A stretch of DNA of 64,000 bases from the IMG/VR virus record IMGVR_UViG_3300009168_000006, positions 1 through 64,000 of that record. One strand, 5' to 3'. Numbering within the stretch: the stretch's first letter is position 1; each line of letters starts with the position of its first letter. Origin of the DNA: a virus. The notes beneath the pieces are model-generated. The model was not told the DNA's origin. It saw only the letters and a list, made by a program, of their open reading frames with translations, and ran no database searches. A program made the translations under genes and the position numbers. Of the stretch, positions 1-10,600 are shown piece by piece.

Positions 1-2
1 CC

Positions 3-1160
3 GTCGTGCTCTATACGAGTAACCCGGGCGGCCCCGGCCACCTCTACTTCAAGGACCACTTCGTCTCCTCCCACCCCGCGGGCGCCGTCTGGCGCGCCCG
101 CGACGAGGACGGCGGGATGGTGCGCGTCTTCCACCGGGCGGCCCTCAAGGACAACCCGGCCCTCTCCGACGAGTACCGCCGGAGGCTGGTGGGGATCAGG
201 GACGAGACCGTCCGCAAGTCCCTCCTGGAGGGGGACTGGAACATCGGCGGCAACTTCTTCTTCACCGAGTGGCGGGACGCCCGCCACACCATCCCTCCTT
301 TTCAGATACCGCCCGGCTGGCGCGAGCGCGCCATCGGGGTGGACTTCGGCTACGGCGCCCCCTGGTCGTGCCACTTCTACGTCCGCGACGAGGACTTGTG
401 GCGCACCGAGCGCGAGACCCGCTGGTTCGTCTACCGCGAGTTGTACGGCGCGGGCATCCGCGACGAGGAGCAGGCCCGCCTGATCAAGGAGGCCGTCCAG
501 CACGACCTCGACACCTACCAGCGCCGGGGCGGGACGAAGGTGCCCACCTTCACCCTCTTCTGCGACCCCGCCATCTGGAGCAAGAACCCCAATGGATTGT
601 CTGTGGCCGACGTCTACAAGTTCGTGCTCAGCGAGGTGGGCGTCGTTCCGCGCGCCGCCGACCACGACCGCCTCTCTGGCTGGCAGCGGGTCCGTGATTA
701 TCTGGCGCCTCAAGCGGACGGGTACCCCGCCGTCATGTGGTTCGACACCTGCACCCACGCCCTCCGCACCATCCCCTCGCTCCCCCGGTCGCGCCGCGAC
801 CCGGAGGACGCGGACAGCAGCGCCGAGGACCACGCCGCCGACGAACTCCGCTACGTCCTGATGGGCCTCGGCGCCCCCGCCCAGGCCATCGACCACCCCG
901 GCTACGAGGGCGACGGCGAGGAGCGCCAGTACAAGCTCTGGACCGGGGACAGCGCGACCGGGTTGCGGGATATGGCCGTCGCCACCTCCCCCCGCGCGCG
1001 CGTGCCCGACCTCCTGCGGGCCGCCTCCCAGCAGGGGCGCTTCGTCCCCCAGGCCCACGACCGCAGCGAGCGGGCCATGTGGGCCAGGTTCGCCGCCACC
1101 GTGCGCCGGGCCAACCTCGGCCAGGGCACCGACCCGTTCGGCAAGTTGGGCGGGCGTTAG
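3..1160 (+). CDS. terL: Terminase large subunit, C-terminal part (5' end outside window)
   Basis: The frame is open at the left window edge, so only the last 385 codons are present. The piece begins with a TSNPGG segment typical of the end of the packaging ATPase domain. An RNase H-like nuclease domain follows, with GVDFGYG (Asp about 113 of the visible part), LFCDPAIW (Asp about 187) and a late acidic cluster EDHAADELRY, the usual placement of the three metal-binding acids. The protein would pump DNA into the prohead and cut concatemers. The Walker motifs lie upstream of the window. The portal and capsid genes follow in the same direction. Confidence in family is high; the packaging type (cos or pac) cannot be judged. 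Confidence 0.9.
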   Translation, partial: VVLYTSNPGGPGHLYFKDHFVSSHPAGAVWRARDEDGGMVRVFHRAALKDNPALSDEYRRRLVGIRDETVRKSLLEGDWNIGGNFFFTEWRDARHTIPPFQIPPGWRERAIGVDFGYGAPWSCHFYVRDEDLWRTERETRWFVYRELYGAGIRDEEQARLIKEAVQHDLDTYQRRGGTKVPTFTLFCDPAIWSKNPNGLSVADVYKFVLSEVGVVPRAADHDRLSGWQRVRDYLAPQADGYPAVMWFDTCTHALRTIPSLPRSRRDPEDADSSAEDHAADELRYVLMGLGAPAQAIDHPGYEGDGEERQYKLWTGDSATGLRDMAVATSPRARVPDLLRAASQQGRFVPQAHDRSERAMWARFAATVRRANLGQGTDPFGKLGGR

Positions 1161-1182
1161 CCCGCGGGGAGGACGAGAGGAG

Positions 1183-1473
1183 GTGAGCGTCTTGCTCCTG
1201 AATAAGGACTGGATGGCCGTCTTCGAGAACCGGGCGGTCGGTCGCCTGACCGGCGAGGACAAGCAGTTGATCTGGCTCCAGGCGTGGACGGCCGTCCATA
1301 CGGGGACGGCCTGCTGGATGCAGCGGTGGCACGCCGTCACCTGGGGGGCTGGCCCCGAGGGCACCGACGAGCGGTTCAAGGACGGGCGCATGCAGCCCCA
1401 CATGATCGGCCGCAGAGGGAAGTCTGGGGGTGGGGGCGAAGCCAAGGCGTCTAGTCAGGTAGACGAACCGTAG
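1183..1473 (+). CDS. Small hypothetical phage protein between terminase and portal
   Basis: A 96-codon frame. The GTG at 1183 sits directly on an AGGAGG, so the in-frame TTG at 1192 (about 8 nt after AGGAGG) is an equally good start. The product is Trp-rich (LIWLQAWTAV, WMQRWHAVTW) with a glycine-rich basic tail. The last codons, ASSQVDEP, are encoded by the dispersed palindromic site at 1449-1464. Position between terL and portal suits a head-assembly accessory, but no family is recognised. Confidence 0.6.
   Translation: MSVLLLNKDWMAVFENRAVGRLTGEDKQLIWLQAWTAVHTGTACWMQRWHAVTWGAGPEGTDERFKDGRMQPHMIGRRGKSGGGGEAKASSQVDEP
1449..1464 (+). promoter_or_regulatory. Dispersed palindromic site, copy 1
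   Basis: GTCTAGTCAGGTAGAC. It lies in the last codons of the preceding gene and 10 bp upstream of a possible -10 box TACACT (1475-1480), i.e. where a -35 region would be. See the finding on the dispersed family. Confidence 0.7.
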
Positions 1474-1474
1474 C

Positions 1475-1480
1475 TACACT
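1475..1480 (+). promoter_or_regulatory. Possible -10 element upstream of portal gene
   Basis: TACACT, a hexamer also found at candidate start regions at 15838 (+), 50152 (-) and 53023 (-). No good -35 box is present; the palindromic site occupies that position. The gap 1474-1576 otherwise holds only the portal ribosome-binding region. Confidence 0.3.
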
Positions 1481-1576
1481 CCCTCTTGATGCCGGTATTC
1501 TGGCCCGAGACCAACCGGGTGCTCCTGGAGACGAAGCGTCTCCGGAACCTGCGGCGTCGGGAGGCGAGGGCACGCC

Positions 1577-3736
1577 GTGGCCAAGCCGAGTCGGGAGCCG
1601 CCGGACGAGAAGTACCTCCTCGACCTGAGGGAGGAGACCCGGGACGGGTACCAGCAGCAGGACGAGCAGATCGACCGGCTGCGCGAACTGCGGACGATGC
1701 AGCGCCCGGTGCCCGTCCCCCCGGAGTTGCGCCTCGTCCCGATTGAGATCAGAGACCCCACCGTCGCGGACGAGTGCCAGCGGGTGGTGGCCACCCTGGT
1801 CAACCAGCCCCCGCACCTGACGGTCACCCCCGGCAAGGAGGGGGTGGAATCCCTGCGCCGCAACGCCACCGACCGGGAGCACTGGACGGAGGAGTTGCTG
1901 CGGGTGGCCGGGGCGCGCGAGCCGGGGCCGGACACCCTGATGCGCTGCGCCGACGCGGTGGTCAGCGACGGGGGCGGGGTCACCAAGCTGACCTTCGCCC
2001 GCGACCTGTGGGACGAACGCTACGCCCTGCGCCTCTCCGGGTACGACGCCTACGACACCGCCGACGAGACCCCGTTCGAGGACCGAGAGGGGGAGACGGA
2101 CGAGGAGCGCGAGGACCGGGAGGCCCGCGCCCGGGCGCGCAAGGAGAACCGGCCCGAGGGGCGCAAGCCCCGCACCAGCAAGGACGGCTACGAGGGGGAC
2201 GATTACACCTCGGCGGCCGAGAGCGCCAAGAAGGACGCCGGGCCGCCCTTCCGCTGGGTCGCCCCCGACATCCGCACCGTCTACCCCGTCTTCCACGGCA
2301 ACGACATCGGGGAGGTGCTGGAGGTCACGTCGCGGCCGATCAACGCCACCTTCCGCCGCTACGGCCTCTCCCTGGACGGGGAGGGGCGGATCGTCTCGGC
2401 CGAGTACGGGGAGCGCAACCCCCAGGTCGAGGCCACCCAGGCGGGGTCGGGGAGCCTGGTCTGGCAGGACTACCCCTCCGGGAGCGTCGAGTTCCTGGAG
2501 CACTGGGACGACGAGTGGGTCACCTACTACGTGTGCGGGGAGCACAAGACCCACGGCTACAACGGCAAGATCGTCCAGCAGTGGAAGCACGGCTACGGCC
2601 GCCACCCGTACTTCTTCGCCCCCGGGCTGTGGATGGGCTGGTGGCGCAACCGCAAGATCGGCTGGTCGGTCTCGGAGACCAAACGCTGGCTGGTCGAGTA
2701 CCGCTCCTACCTGTGGACGATCCACGCCCAGCAGGCCGCGCGCGACATGCTCCCGCCCGTAGACGTGGAGGTGCCCGATGGGGCGGCGCCCATCCGCGGG
2801 GACGACGGCCGCCCCCGCACGGTGGAGCAGTACCAGATCGGGAAGATGTACTACGGGGCGCCCGGGACGAAGCGCACCCCGTGGCAGTTCCCCCAGGTGG
2901 CCGCCTCGCTGCGCGAGCAGATCACGCTGACCACCGAGGCCATCGACAAGCTGTCCATCCCCCGCATCGAGAGCAACCTGGGCGGGATCGAGGCGTCCGG
3001 CTTCGCCATCAACCAGGTGCTGGCCGAGGCGCGCATCCGCTACGACCCCATCGGCCAGAGCATCGAGCACATGCTGGACGAGGTGACCCGCTTCCTCTGG
3101 CACCTGGTGCGGACCAAGGTGCGGGAGAAGGTCTGGGTCTACGCCAGCGGCAAGCAGTCCGGGTGGAAGGGGCTCGGCCCCGACGACCTGAAGGCGGACG
3201 TCCGGCTCCAGTGGAAGCTGGACCCGACCCTGCCCAGCGCCGCCCTGATCGAGAGCCGGTACCACGTCGAGCAGGTCAAGGCCGGGTTCGAGAGCATGGA
3301 CCAGGCGATTGAGGCGCAGGGGCGCAACCCGGACGAGGTGCGCTACGGGATGGCCCTGGACGAGATGCGCCAGGCGGACTGGTACAAGAAGTACATGCAG
3401 GCGTACGTCCTGGCCGAGGTGGGCCAGGGCGACCTGATGGACCAGGCCGACGAGGCGCAGCAGGCCGAGGCCCTCGCCGCGCAGGGTGTCCCCCAGTTGC
3501 CGCCCCCGCAGGGGAACGGCGCGGCCGCGGGCGGGATCGGCACGGCCCCCGGCGGGATGGGCACCCCCCAGGTGCCCGACATGCAGAAGTTCCTCATGGC
3601 CCAGAACGGGGTGGGCGCGGAGGGCGTGCAGTTGGCCGGGGCCACCGAGGTGCCCGCCCAACCCGGTGGCGTCCCCGGCGCCCCGGTGGTGCCCACCCAG
3701 TCCGCGGCGGCTGGACTGGTCCAGCCCTTGAGGTGA
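1577..3736 (+). CDS. Portal protein
   Basis: A 719-aa protein following the terminase, the canonical portal position. It has the large size of podovirus portals, a charged linker (EGETDEEREDREARARARK, about residues 170-195), a long middle with many aromatic residues, and a C-terminal Pro/Gly/Gln-rich tail. Segments such as GWSVSETKRWLVEYRSYLWT and RIESNLGGIEASGFAINQ resemble the stem and clip helices of large portals. The GTG start at 1577 is preceded by GGAGGCGAGGG. Expected role: dodecameric DNA gate at one capsid vertex. The call rests on position, size and general appearance rather than a single signature. Confidence 0.75.
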   Translation: MAKPSREPPDEKYLLDLREETRDGYQQQDEQIDRLRELRTMQRPVPVPPELRLVPIEIRDPTVADECQRVVATLVNQPPHLTVTPGKEGVESLRRNATDREHWTEELLRVAGAREPGPDTLMRCADAVVSDGGGVTKLTFARDLWDERYALRLSGYDAYDTADETPFEDREGETDEEREDREARARARKENRPEGRKPRTSKDGYEGDDYTSAAESAKKDAGPPFRWVAPDIRTVYPVFHGNDIGEVLEVTSRPINATFRRYGLSLDGEGRIVSAEYGERNPQVEATQAGSGSLVWQDYPSGSVEFLEHWDDEWVTYYVCGEHKTHGYNGKIVQQWKHGYGRHPYFFAPGLWMGWWRNRKIGWSVSETKRWLVEYRSYLWTIHAQQAARDMLPPVDVEVPDGAAPIRGDDGRPRTVEQYQIGKMYYGAPGTKRTPWQFPQVAASLREQITLTTEAIDKLSIPRIESNLGGIEASGFAINQVLAEARIRYDPIGQSIEHMLDEVTRFLWHLVRTKVREKVWVYASGKQSGWKGLGPDDLKADVRLQWKLDPTLPSAALIESRYHVEQVKAGFESMDQAIEAQGRNPDEVRYGMALDEMRQADWYKKYMQAYVLAEVGQGDLMDQADEAQQAEALAAQGVPQLPPPQGNGAAAGGIGTAPGGMGTPQVPDMQKFLMAQNGVGAEGVQLAGATEVPAQPGGVPGAPVVPTQSAAAGLVQPLR

Positions 3737-3739
3737 CGC

Positions 3740-4603
3740 ATGGGCGTTGACCCCGCCGTCCTGGCGGCGATGCAGCAGATGGGGCTTCAGGTGCCCCAGG
3801 TGGCCGCGCCCGTGGTGCCGATGGCCCCCGTCCCCGGCGCGCCAGCGGCCCCCGCGCCCCCCGCGGGGCCGTCTGGTCCCCTGGCGCCGCCCATGGCGCC
3901 ACCCCAGATGCCGGGGTTGCCCGGCCCCCCGGGGCAACCGGGACAGCCGGGACAGCCGGGAGAGCAGCCCCAGGTTCCCCCACCGTTCCAGCCCCCTCCC
4001 GGGGTACCCGGGCAGCCCCCGATGCCCCAGCTTCCTGGGCAGCCCCCACCCCAGCCGCCCCCGTCCCCCGAGGAGTTGGCCGCCCAGGAGGGCCTCAAGG
4101 ACGGGGCCGAGGCGGCGCGCGAGGAGGGCACCGACGACACCCTCGGGCAGGGCGCGCGGCCCCGGCGCGGCTCCTCGATGGACAACCCCCTCGACCGGGC
4201 GGCCGCCGAACTCTCCAGCGAACTGCGGGGGATGGCCTCCCAGTTGGCCTCCGACCTGTTCCCCAACGGCCCGGCCGGGACGGTGCGCCCGAGCAACGAG
4301 GCGCTGGGTTCCTACATGCGCCGCCACTGGGACGACCCCGCCTTCCGCCAGGTGATGCTCGACCGGATGGCGCCCAAGGGGCCGGACGGCAAGCGCGTCC
4401 CGTGGGGGGTCAAGGCGTTCCTGAAGCTGTACAAGGAGAGCATCGCCCCCCGGGGCGTCTCCAACGACCTGACCCAGCCGGTGGTCGGGCCGACCGGCTT
4501 CACCTCCTTCCCGTCCAACCCGCCCCCGCAGCTAGAGGCCCCACCAGAACCTCCCGCCCAGGTCACCCAGATCACCGAAGTGCCGCCCGAAGAGGGGGAC
4601 TGA
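3740..4603 (+). CDS. Pro/Gly-rich virion-associated protein
   Basis: 287 aa. Residues 1-115 are low-complexity Pro/Gly/Gln with a collagen-like GQPGQPGQPGE run. A charged linker follows, then a compact C-terminal part (about 150-260) with SYMRRHWDDPAFRQVMLDRM. It starts 3 nt after the portal stop. This may be a portal-associated or scaffold-like component; no family is recognised. Confidence 0.75.
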   Translation: MGVDPAVLAAMQQMGLQVPQVAAPVVPMAPVPGAPAAPAPPAGPSGPLAPPMAPPQMPGLPGPPGQPGQPGQPGEQPQVPPPFQPPPGVPGQPPMPQLPGQPPPQPPPSPEELAAQEGLKDGAEAAREEGTDDTLGQGARPRRGSSMDNPLDRAAAELSSELRGMASQLASDLFPNGPAGTVRPSNEALGSYMRRHWDDPAFRQVMLDRMAPKGPDGKRVPWGVKAFLKLYKESIAPRGVSNDLTQPVVGPTGFTSFPSNPPPQLEAPPEPPAQVTQITEVPPEEGD

Positions 4604-4604
4604 G

Positions 4605-7600
4605 ATGCCGGTCATCAACATCCCGATCAAAGAGTGGGGCGCCGACATGGCCGAGCAGGCCAAGCGGAAGGCGCAGGCGGCCATGCAGGAGGTGCAGGAC
4701 ACCGGGGGCGCCGCCATCGAGGAGGCCCAGCGCAAGGCGCAGGCGGCCCGCGACGAGTGGCTGAAGCAGCAGATCGACCAGGCCATGGCCCCCATCCGGG
4801 AGGCCGGGCACAGCGCCGCCGAGGGGCTGGGCGCCCTGGCGCAGAACGCGGGCGAGAACCTCCAGCAGAACGTCGAGGCCGTGCAGCAGGCCCCCGCCGC
4901 CCAGGCCATCGGGGAGAAGGCGTCGGGGTTGGGCACCTTCGCGCAGGGGGTGCGCCAGGACTTGCGGAAAGGCGCGGACGCGGCCGTCGCCGCCGACACG
5001 GCGCTGGACACCGCCCTCTCCGAGCGAGACGCCGCCGACCGGGCCGCCCCCCCGACCATCCCGGAGGAGGTCTCCGCGCCCCCCAGTTTTCAGGTGCCCG
5101 GGGCGCTCCCGGCGATGACGGCGGACACCCTGCCCAACCCGGTCGAGTTCCCCACCAACGTGGCGAAGAACTACCTGGGGAGCCTGGGCCAGAGCGCCGA
5201 AGACCTGACCAGCCCCGACGAGTGGGGCAAGACGGCGGCGGCCGCCAAGGAGATCGCCCCCGAGGTCGTGAGCCCCGTCCAGACCGCGGCCCGCCTCGCC
5301 TCCGACCAGACGGCCCGCGACACCTTCATGGAGAAAGACCTCCCCGCGGCGGGCCAGGTGCTCAAGACGGTGGGGGACGTCGGCAACGTGGTGCCCCTGC
5401 CGGGCGAGCAACTGGAGAACCTCGCCGCCTCCGCGACCATGGAGGCGACGAAGGACACCGGGATGCCCGAGCCGGTGCGGGCGGGCCTCTCGATCCTCGC
5501 CGGAACGGGCCTCCCGACCGCGGTGGCTAAGCGCGCCTTCCGCGCCCCGGGGTCGCTGTCTAGCCGCCTAGACGAGGCGGGCCGGGCGGCGATGGGCGAC
5601 GGCAGGCTGTCCGTCAGCGACGGCACGCCGCCCGTTGGGGACGTCCCCGAACCGGAGCGGTTCCCGCCGTTCCACACCGACCCGGGGATGCGCCGCGCGC
5701 AGCCGGGGCCGGGGCCGGACAGCGACCCCGACCGCGCTCGTATCCCGTCCTTCGACCGGGAGGCGTTCCCGGGCCGGGCCGGCGGCCCGGCGCTGCCCCC
5801 CTCGGACGCCCCGGTGGAGGAGGGGTCGCTGCCGTTCACGCCCCCGCGCCGGGGCCTCAACCCGCCCGGCGGCTTCCCCGACCCCCACGCCCGGGGCGAG
5901 CGCGGACTTGGCGAGTTGGACATGCGCCGGGTGGACGAGCCGTACTGGGACAACGCCCTGGAGAACACCTTCACCCCGGAGGAGTTGGACGAGATCAACC
6001 TTGCTATCCAGAACGGGGAGATCGGGGACACCGACGAGCCGACCAACCGTCAGGTGCTGGGGTGGGTGCAGGAGAACTTCAACCGGCGCCGCGGGCCGGG
6101 GGAGACCCCCGATGCGGGGCGCCCGATTGAGCAGTGGCGGGGCGATCAGCCCGGGGCGACCGACGACTTCATCCCCGACTCCGCGCGGGTGGACCCCACG
6201 GAGGGGATGACCCAAGCGGAGAAGGACGAATACTGGTACGGCGGGTCGGACTTCCCGGGGCAGGAGCAGTCGCCCCTGATGCAGGCGTTCGAGGCGACCG
6301 GGCGGGAGCGCCGCCGGATCGCCCGCGAGCAGGGCCTGGAGGTGGACTGGCTGCCTAACGACGAACTGGGTCGCCTGGGCGAGGACGACTTCCAGCGCAT
6401 GCTGCGCGACCGGACGCACCGGCCATTCGTGGACGACCGCTTTACCCCGCGCGGGGAGCCGACCGAGCCGCCCTCCGGGATGAGCCAGGTGCCGGGGGAG
6501 ACCGGGCGCCTCACGGGGATGGAGCGGCTCCCCCGGGGGCCGCGTCCGGAGCCGGGGCCGAGCCTGCGCGACCAACGGCTCGCTGACAACCTCGACGCCT
6601 ACGAGGGGTTGTCACCCGCCGAGCAGCAGGTGATCGAGGACGCCTGGGCGTCCGGCGAACTGACCCGTGAGGCGACGGTCGGGGAGGCATTCGACCTAAT
6701 CGACCGGAGGTTTGCCGACCCGCTGGCGGACATGACCGTCAACGACGCCCTGGACGCCGCGGGCGACCTGATTGACGAGGGGGTCTCGCGCCCCAACGCC
6801 TACCGCGCGGCCGCCAGCAACCTGGGCACCAACCTCAACGAGTACGACGACGCCGACCTCGCCGGGATGCAGTGGGGCGAGATCGAGGACACCCTGAACC
6901 GGAAGCTGGGGCGGGGGAAGTACGGACCGGAGGGGGCCGACGATCTCTTCGGCAACCAAAGGCCGATCAGCGACACCGACCCGTGGGTGACGGGGGAGGG
7001 GGCGGAGACCATCGACCGCCTCCCTTCGGGGGGCACGCCACCCGGGGAGGAGAACGTCAACCTCCCGCCGTCCAGCGCCCAAGAGATGGCGGAAGGGCGC
7101 CGCTGGTGGCTCCGTCGCTTCGGGCTGGACGACATGGCGGACAACCTCTCCGACGAGGAACTCGCGGGGATGGACCCGGACCGGTGGTCGGAAATCTACG
7201 AGGACGGGATTCGCCGCACCCGACCCCCGGAGCCGGTGGAGCCGGGGCACCGCATCCCGGACGACGGTGAGGGGCCTGGGCCGCTCCCGGGCGCTCCCGA
7301 CCTGGAGATTGACGACGTCAGCCGCCTCCTGGATCAGCAGGCCCGCGACCGGGGAGAACCCCCACCGACCCTCCCCTACACCAAGTTCGAGGGGCCACGC
7401 CTGCCCCGTCCGGAGGGGCCGCTGCCCCCGGGGCGTGGCCTCGACGACACGAACTCGTCCCGGCTCGGCCCCGACGAACCCTACGACCGGGAGGGGATGC
7501 AGAACATCCTCGGCCGCACCGGGTCGCTGGCCGACCAGATCGCGGGCCGCACGGCGGGCGCCATCCAGGGTGGGGTCGCCGCCGACCGGATGGACGAGGA

Positions 7601-10600
7601 GGACACCGGCTTCGAGCGCGCCGGGCGCATCGCCACCGGGGCGGCGCTGGGCGCCGCCGCCAAGCCCGCGAATGTGCGCCTGGGCACCTTCGGCCGGGCG
7701 CTGCTGCGGGGGGCCGGTCGGCTAGACGCTGATGAGGCGGGGGTGCTGGGCGCCACCGATGGTGGGGGAACGCCGCCCCGGGGGCCAGGGCGCCCCCGCC
7801 GGTACAGCGAGGCCGACCGCACCCCGCCCTCCCGGCCGCCGAAGGACTACAGCGGCGACCTCCTCCTGCCCACCGACTACCCCCAAGGCATGGTGGCCGA
7901 GGAGGCGTTGCAGGTCGCGCGCATGGCCGGTGACCTGGCGAACGAGATGCGCGCGACGGCGCGGAAGTTTCCCGAGGGGACGCCCCGCCGCGCGGAGGCC
8001 GAGGCGGCGGCGCTGGCCCTCCAGCAGGACTACATCGCCGCCGTCAAGGCGCGCATGACCCCGGCGGAACTCCAACGCTACAACGTCGAGTACGCCCTCC
8101 AGCGGCAGGGGCGGGCGCGCCCGCCGAGCCAGGCAGAGGGAATCCGCGCCGCCAATTCCGGGGCGGACGCCCTGCCCGAGACCCCGCCGTCTAGCCGGGT
8201 AGACGAACCGACCACCCCCACTACCGCCACCACCGGGACCGGGGGGCCGGGGGAACCCGGTGGCGCACGGCGCACCCCGGCCCCCCGGACGCGGACGGCG
8301 TCGGAGGCCGCGGCCGACGTGACCGACGAGGGGGTCACCGTGACCGAGACCCCGGAAGAGGCGGCCGCGCGCAGGCGGGTGCGGGAGCGCGCCCTGGCCG
8401 AGCAGGAGGGGGCGACCCCCGAGGGCGGCACCGCGCCGGACGAGGGGCCGGTGACCCGGCAGCCGCAGCGGGACATGGGCCGGGCCGAGCAGCAGTCCCG
8501 CCAGCCGCTGCCGCTCACCGAGGAGGAGGCGGAAGCGGAGGCCGTCGCCAACGCGCAGCGGGCCGCCGAGGCCCGCGCCCGCGGTGAGACGGTGGAGGAG
8601 GTCGGCCCCACCGGGCAGGCGCTGGAGGGGGAGGCCCCGCAGCGTCGCGCGCCCCAAAAGGACATGACCCGGATCGAGGAGGAGTCCACCCGGCCCCTGC
8701 CCGAGGACGAGGGGGCGGACGTCCCGCCTCCTGGTCGGGGGGCGGAACCGGGGGAGGTCGGGCGCACCACCGAGGCGCCGCCCGCGCGGGCGCGGGTGAC
8801 GTCCGGGTCGGCCGACGAGCGCGCCCGGCAGGCCGCCGCCCGGCGCCGGGCGCGCCGCCCCGAGGCCCGGGCCGAGACGCCTGTGGTTACGGACAAGGAC
8901 GTCACGGCGCCGCCGCCCGCCCCCGACGCGGATAAAGCCCCCCACCTGGGGGATTGGTTGGAGGCCGTCCGCTACGGGGTGGGCCTGCTGGCCAACCCGG
9001 TCACGGCCGGGGCCGACGCCCTGGCCGGGGCGGCCGAGATTCCCTGGACGCGGATGCGGAACCGGCTGCTGGACGCGACGGACGCGGACGCGAAGTTCGT
9101 GCGCGCCGCCGAGCGGCGGGGCTACAAGGCCGGGGGCGCCGCCGGGCGGCGCAACGCGCGGGAGATCATGAGCACCGGCAAGGAGTTGCGTGAACTCCTG
9201 CCGGGGGCCGCGGCCGAGGACACCCCCCAGTCGCTGATGCGCCGCTACCGGGAGCGGGGGCAGGAGGGGTGGGCGCGGGCCGCGGGGGCGGTGGAGTTCG
9301 CCTCCCGGGGGCGCAACGCCCTGGACGCCCTGTCGCACGGGTCGCTCTACACCGGCCAGCTTTACCGGGAGGCGGCGCAGGCGGTCAACAAGACGAGCCT
9401 CCCCAAGGGCAGCGACCAGTGGTGGGAGGCGGTCGAGGACTTCGTGGACAAGGCCGAGTCGCCCGACCTGGCCAAGGACACCCCGGAGTTCAAGGCCCGC
9501 ACCAAGGCGCTGGAGCAGGCCGACCGGGCGCTGGGGCGCAACGACCCCGGCTACATCGGGACGCACGTCGCCAACGCCTTGAAGAACCCGGTCCTGCGCC
9601 CCTTCATCCCCCTCTTCCGCACCGGCTACAACATCTCGATGCGGGGCCTGGAGCGCAGCCCCCTCGGCGCCGGGGCCATCCTGTTCGACAAGGCGCTGGG
9701 GCGCGAGGTCACGCCCGAGCGGATCATGGACACCGCGATGGGGTCGTCGGTCACCCTGCCCCTGGCGGCGTACGCCGTCGCCTCGGGGAACATCACCGGG
9801 TACGGCCCGAACGACCAGAAGACCCGGGACGACTTGATGGCGCAGGGGTGGCGCCCCTTCTCCATCCGCACCCCGGACGGGCGCTACCGCTCGTACCTGC
9901 GCTTCGGGGCGACCGCCGCCCCGCTGGCGATGGCCGGGGCCATCGGGGACGCCTCCCGCTACCACGAACCGGACGAGCCGGTGGCGCAGCGGATGGCCCA
10001 CGCGGGCGGGAACTTCGGCCAGTGGTTCGGCAACCAGTTCCTGCTCCGCAGCCTGGGCAACATCAGCGACCTCTTCACCGACCCGGGGAAGGAGTTGCCG
10101 GGCTTCGCCGGGCGCACCATCGGCCAGTACGTCGGGGTCGGGTCGGGGACGGGCGCCCTCGCGAGCGCGGCCGACCCGTACCTGCGGGACACCGAGGTGG
10201 GCGGGGTGAACCCCTTCGTCAACGAGATGCTGAAGAACATCCCCGTCGCCCGCCAGTCCCTGGAACCCGAGTACGATGTCACCGGGGCGCCCAAGCCCAA
10301 CCCGGGATACGGACTCGGGGGGTTCCTCAACCCCTACACCGCGGGGCCGAGCGAGGACGAGGTCAACCCGGTCGCCTTGGACGAACGCCGCTACCGGGGC
10401 AGCGAGTCGGCCGCCGAGGACGCCCGCATCGCGGCGGCCATCGCCGCCTACGAGAAGTACCAGAGTCGCGAAGACCCGCGGGAGCCGGGGCCGGAGACGG
10501 AAGACCTCTACCGCCGCTTCGCCGGGCGGGAGAACGAGCGGTACACCAGCGCCCGGGAGAAGGCGCGCGCGGCGGAAGCGGAGCGCGAGCGGCTCCGTCT

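Noticed and set aside
1451-4327. 958-codon leftward open frame opposite portal
   Set aside because: Shadow of the rightward portal and Pro-rich genes caused by high GC at third positions; Gly/Leu/Val/Arg-rich composition and no start signal.
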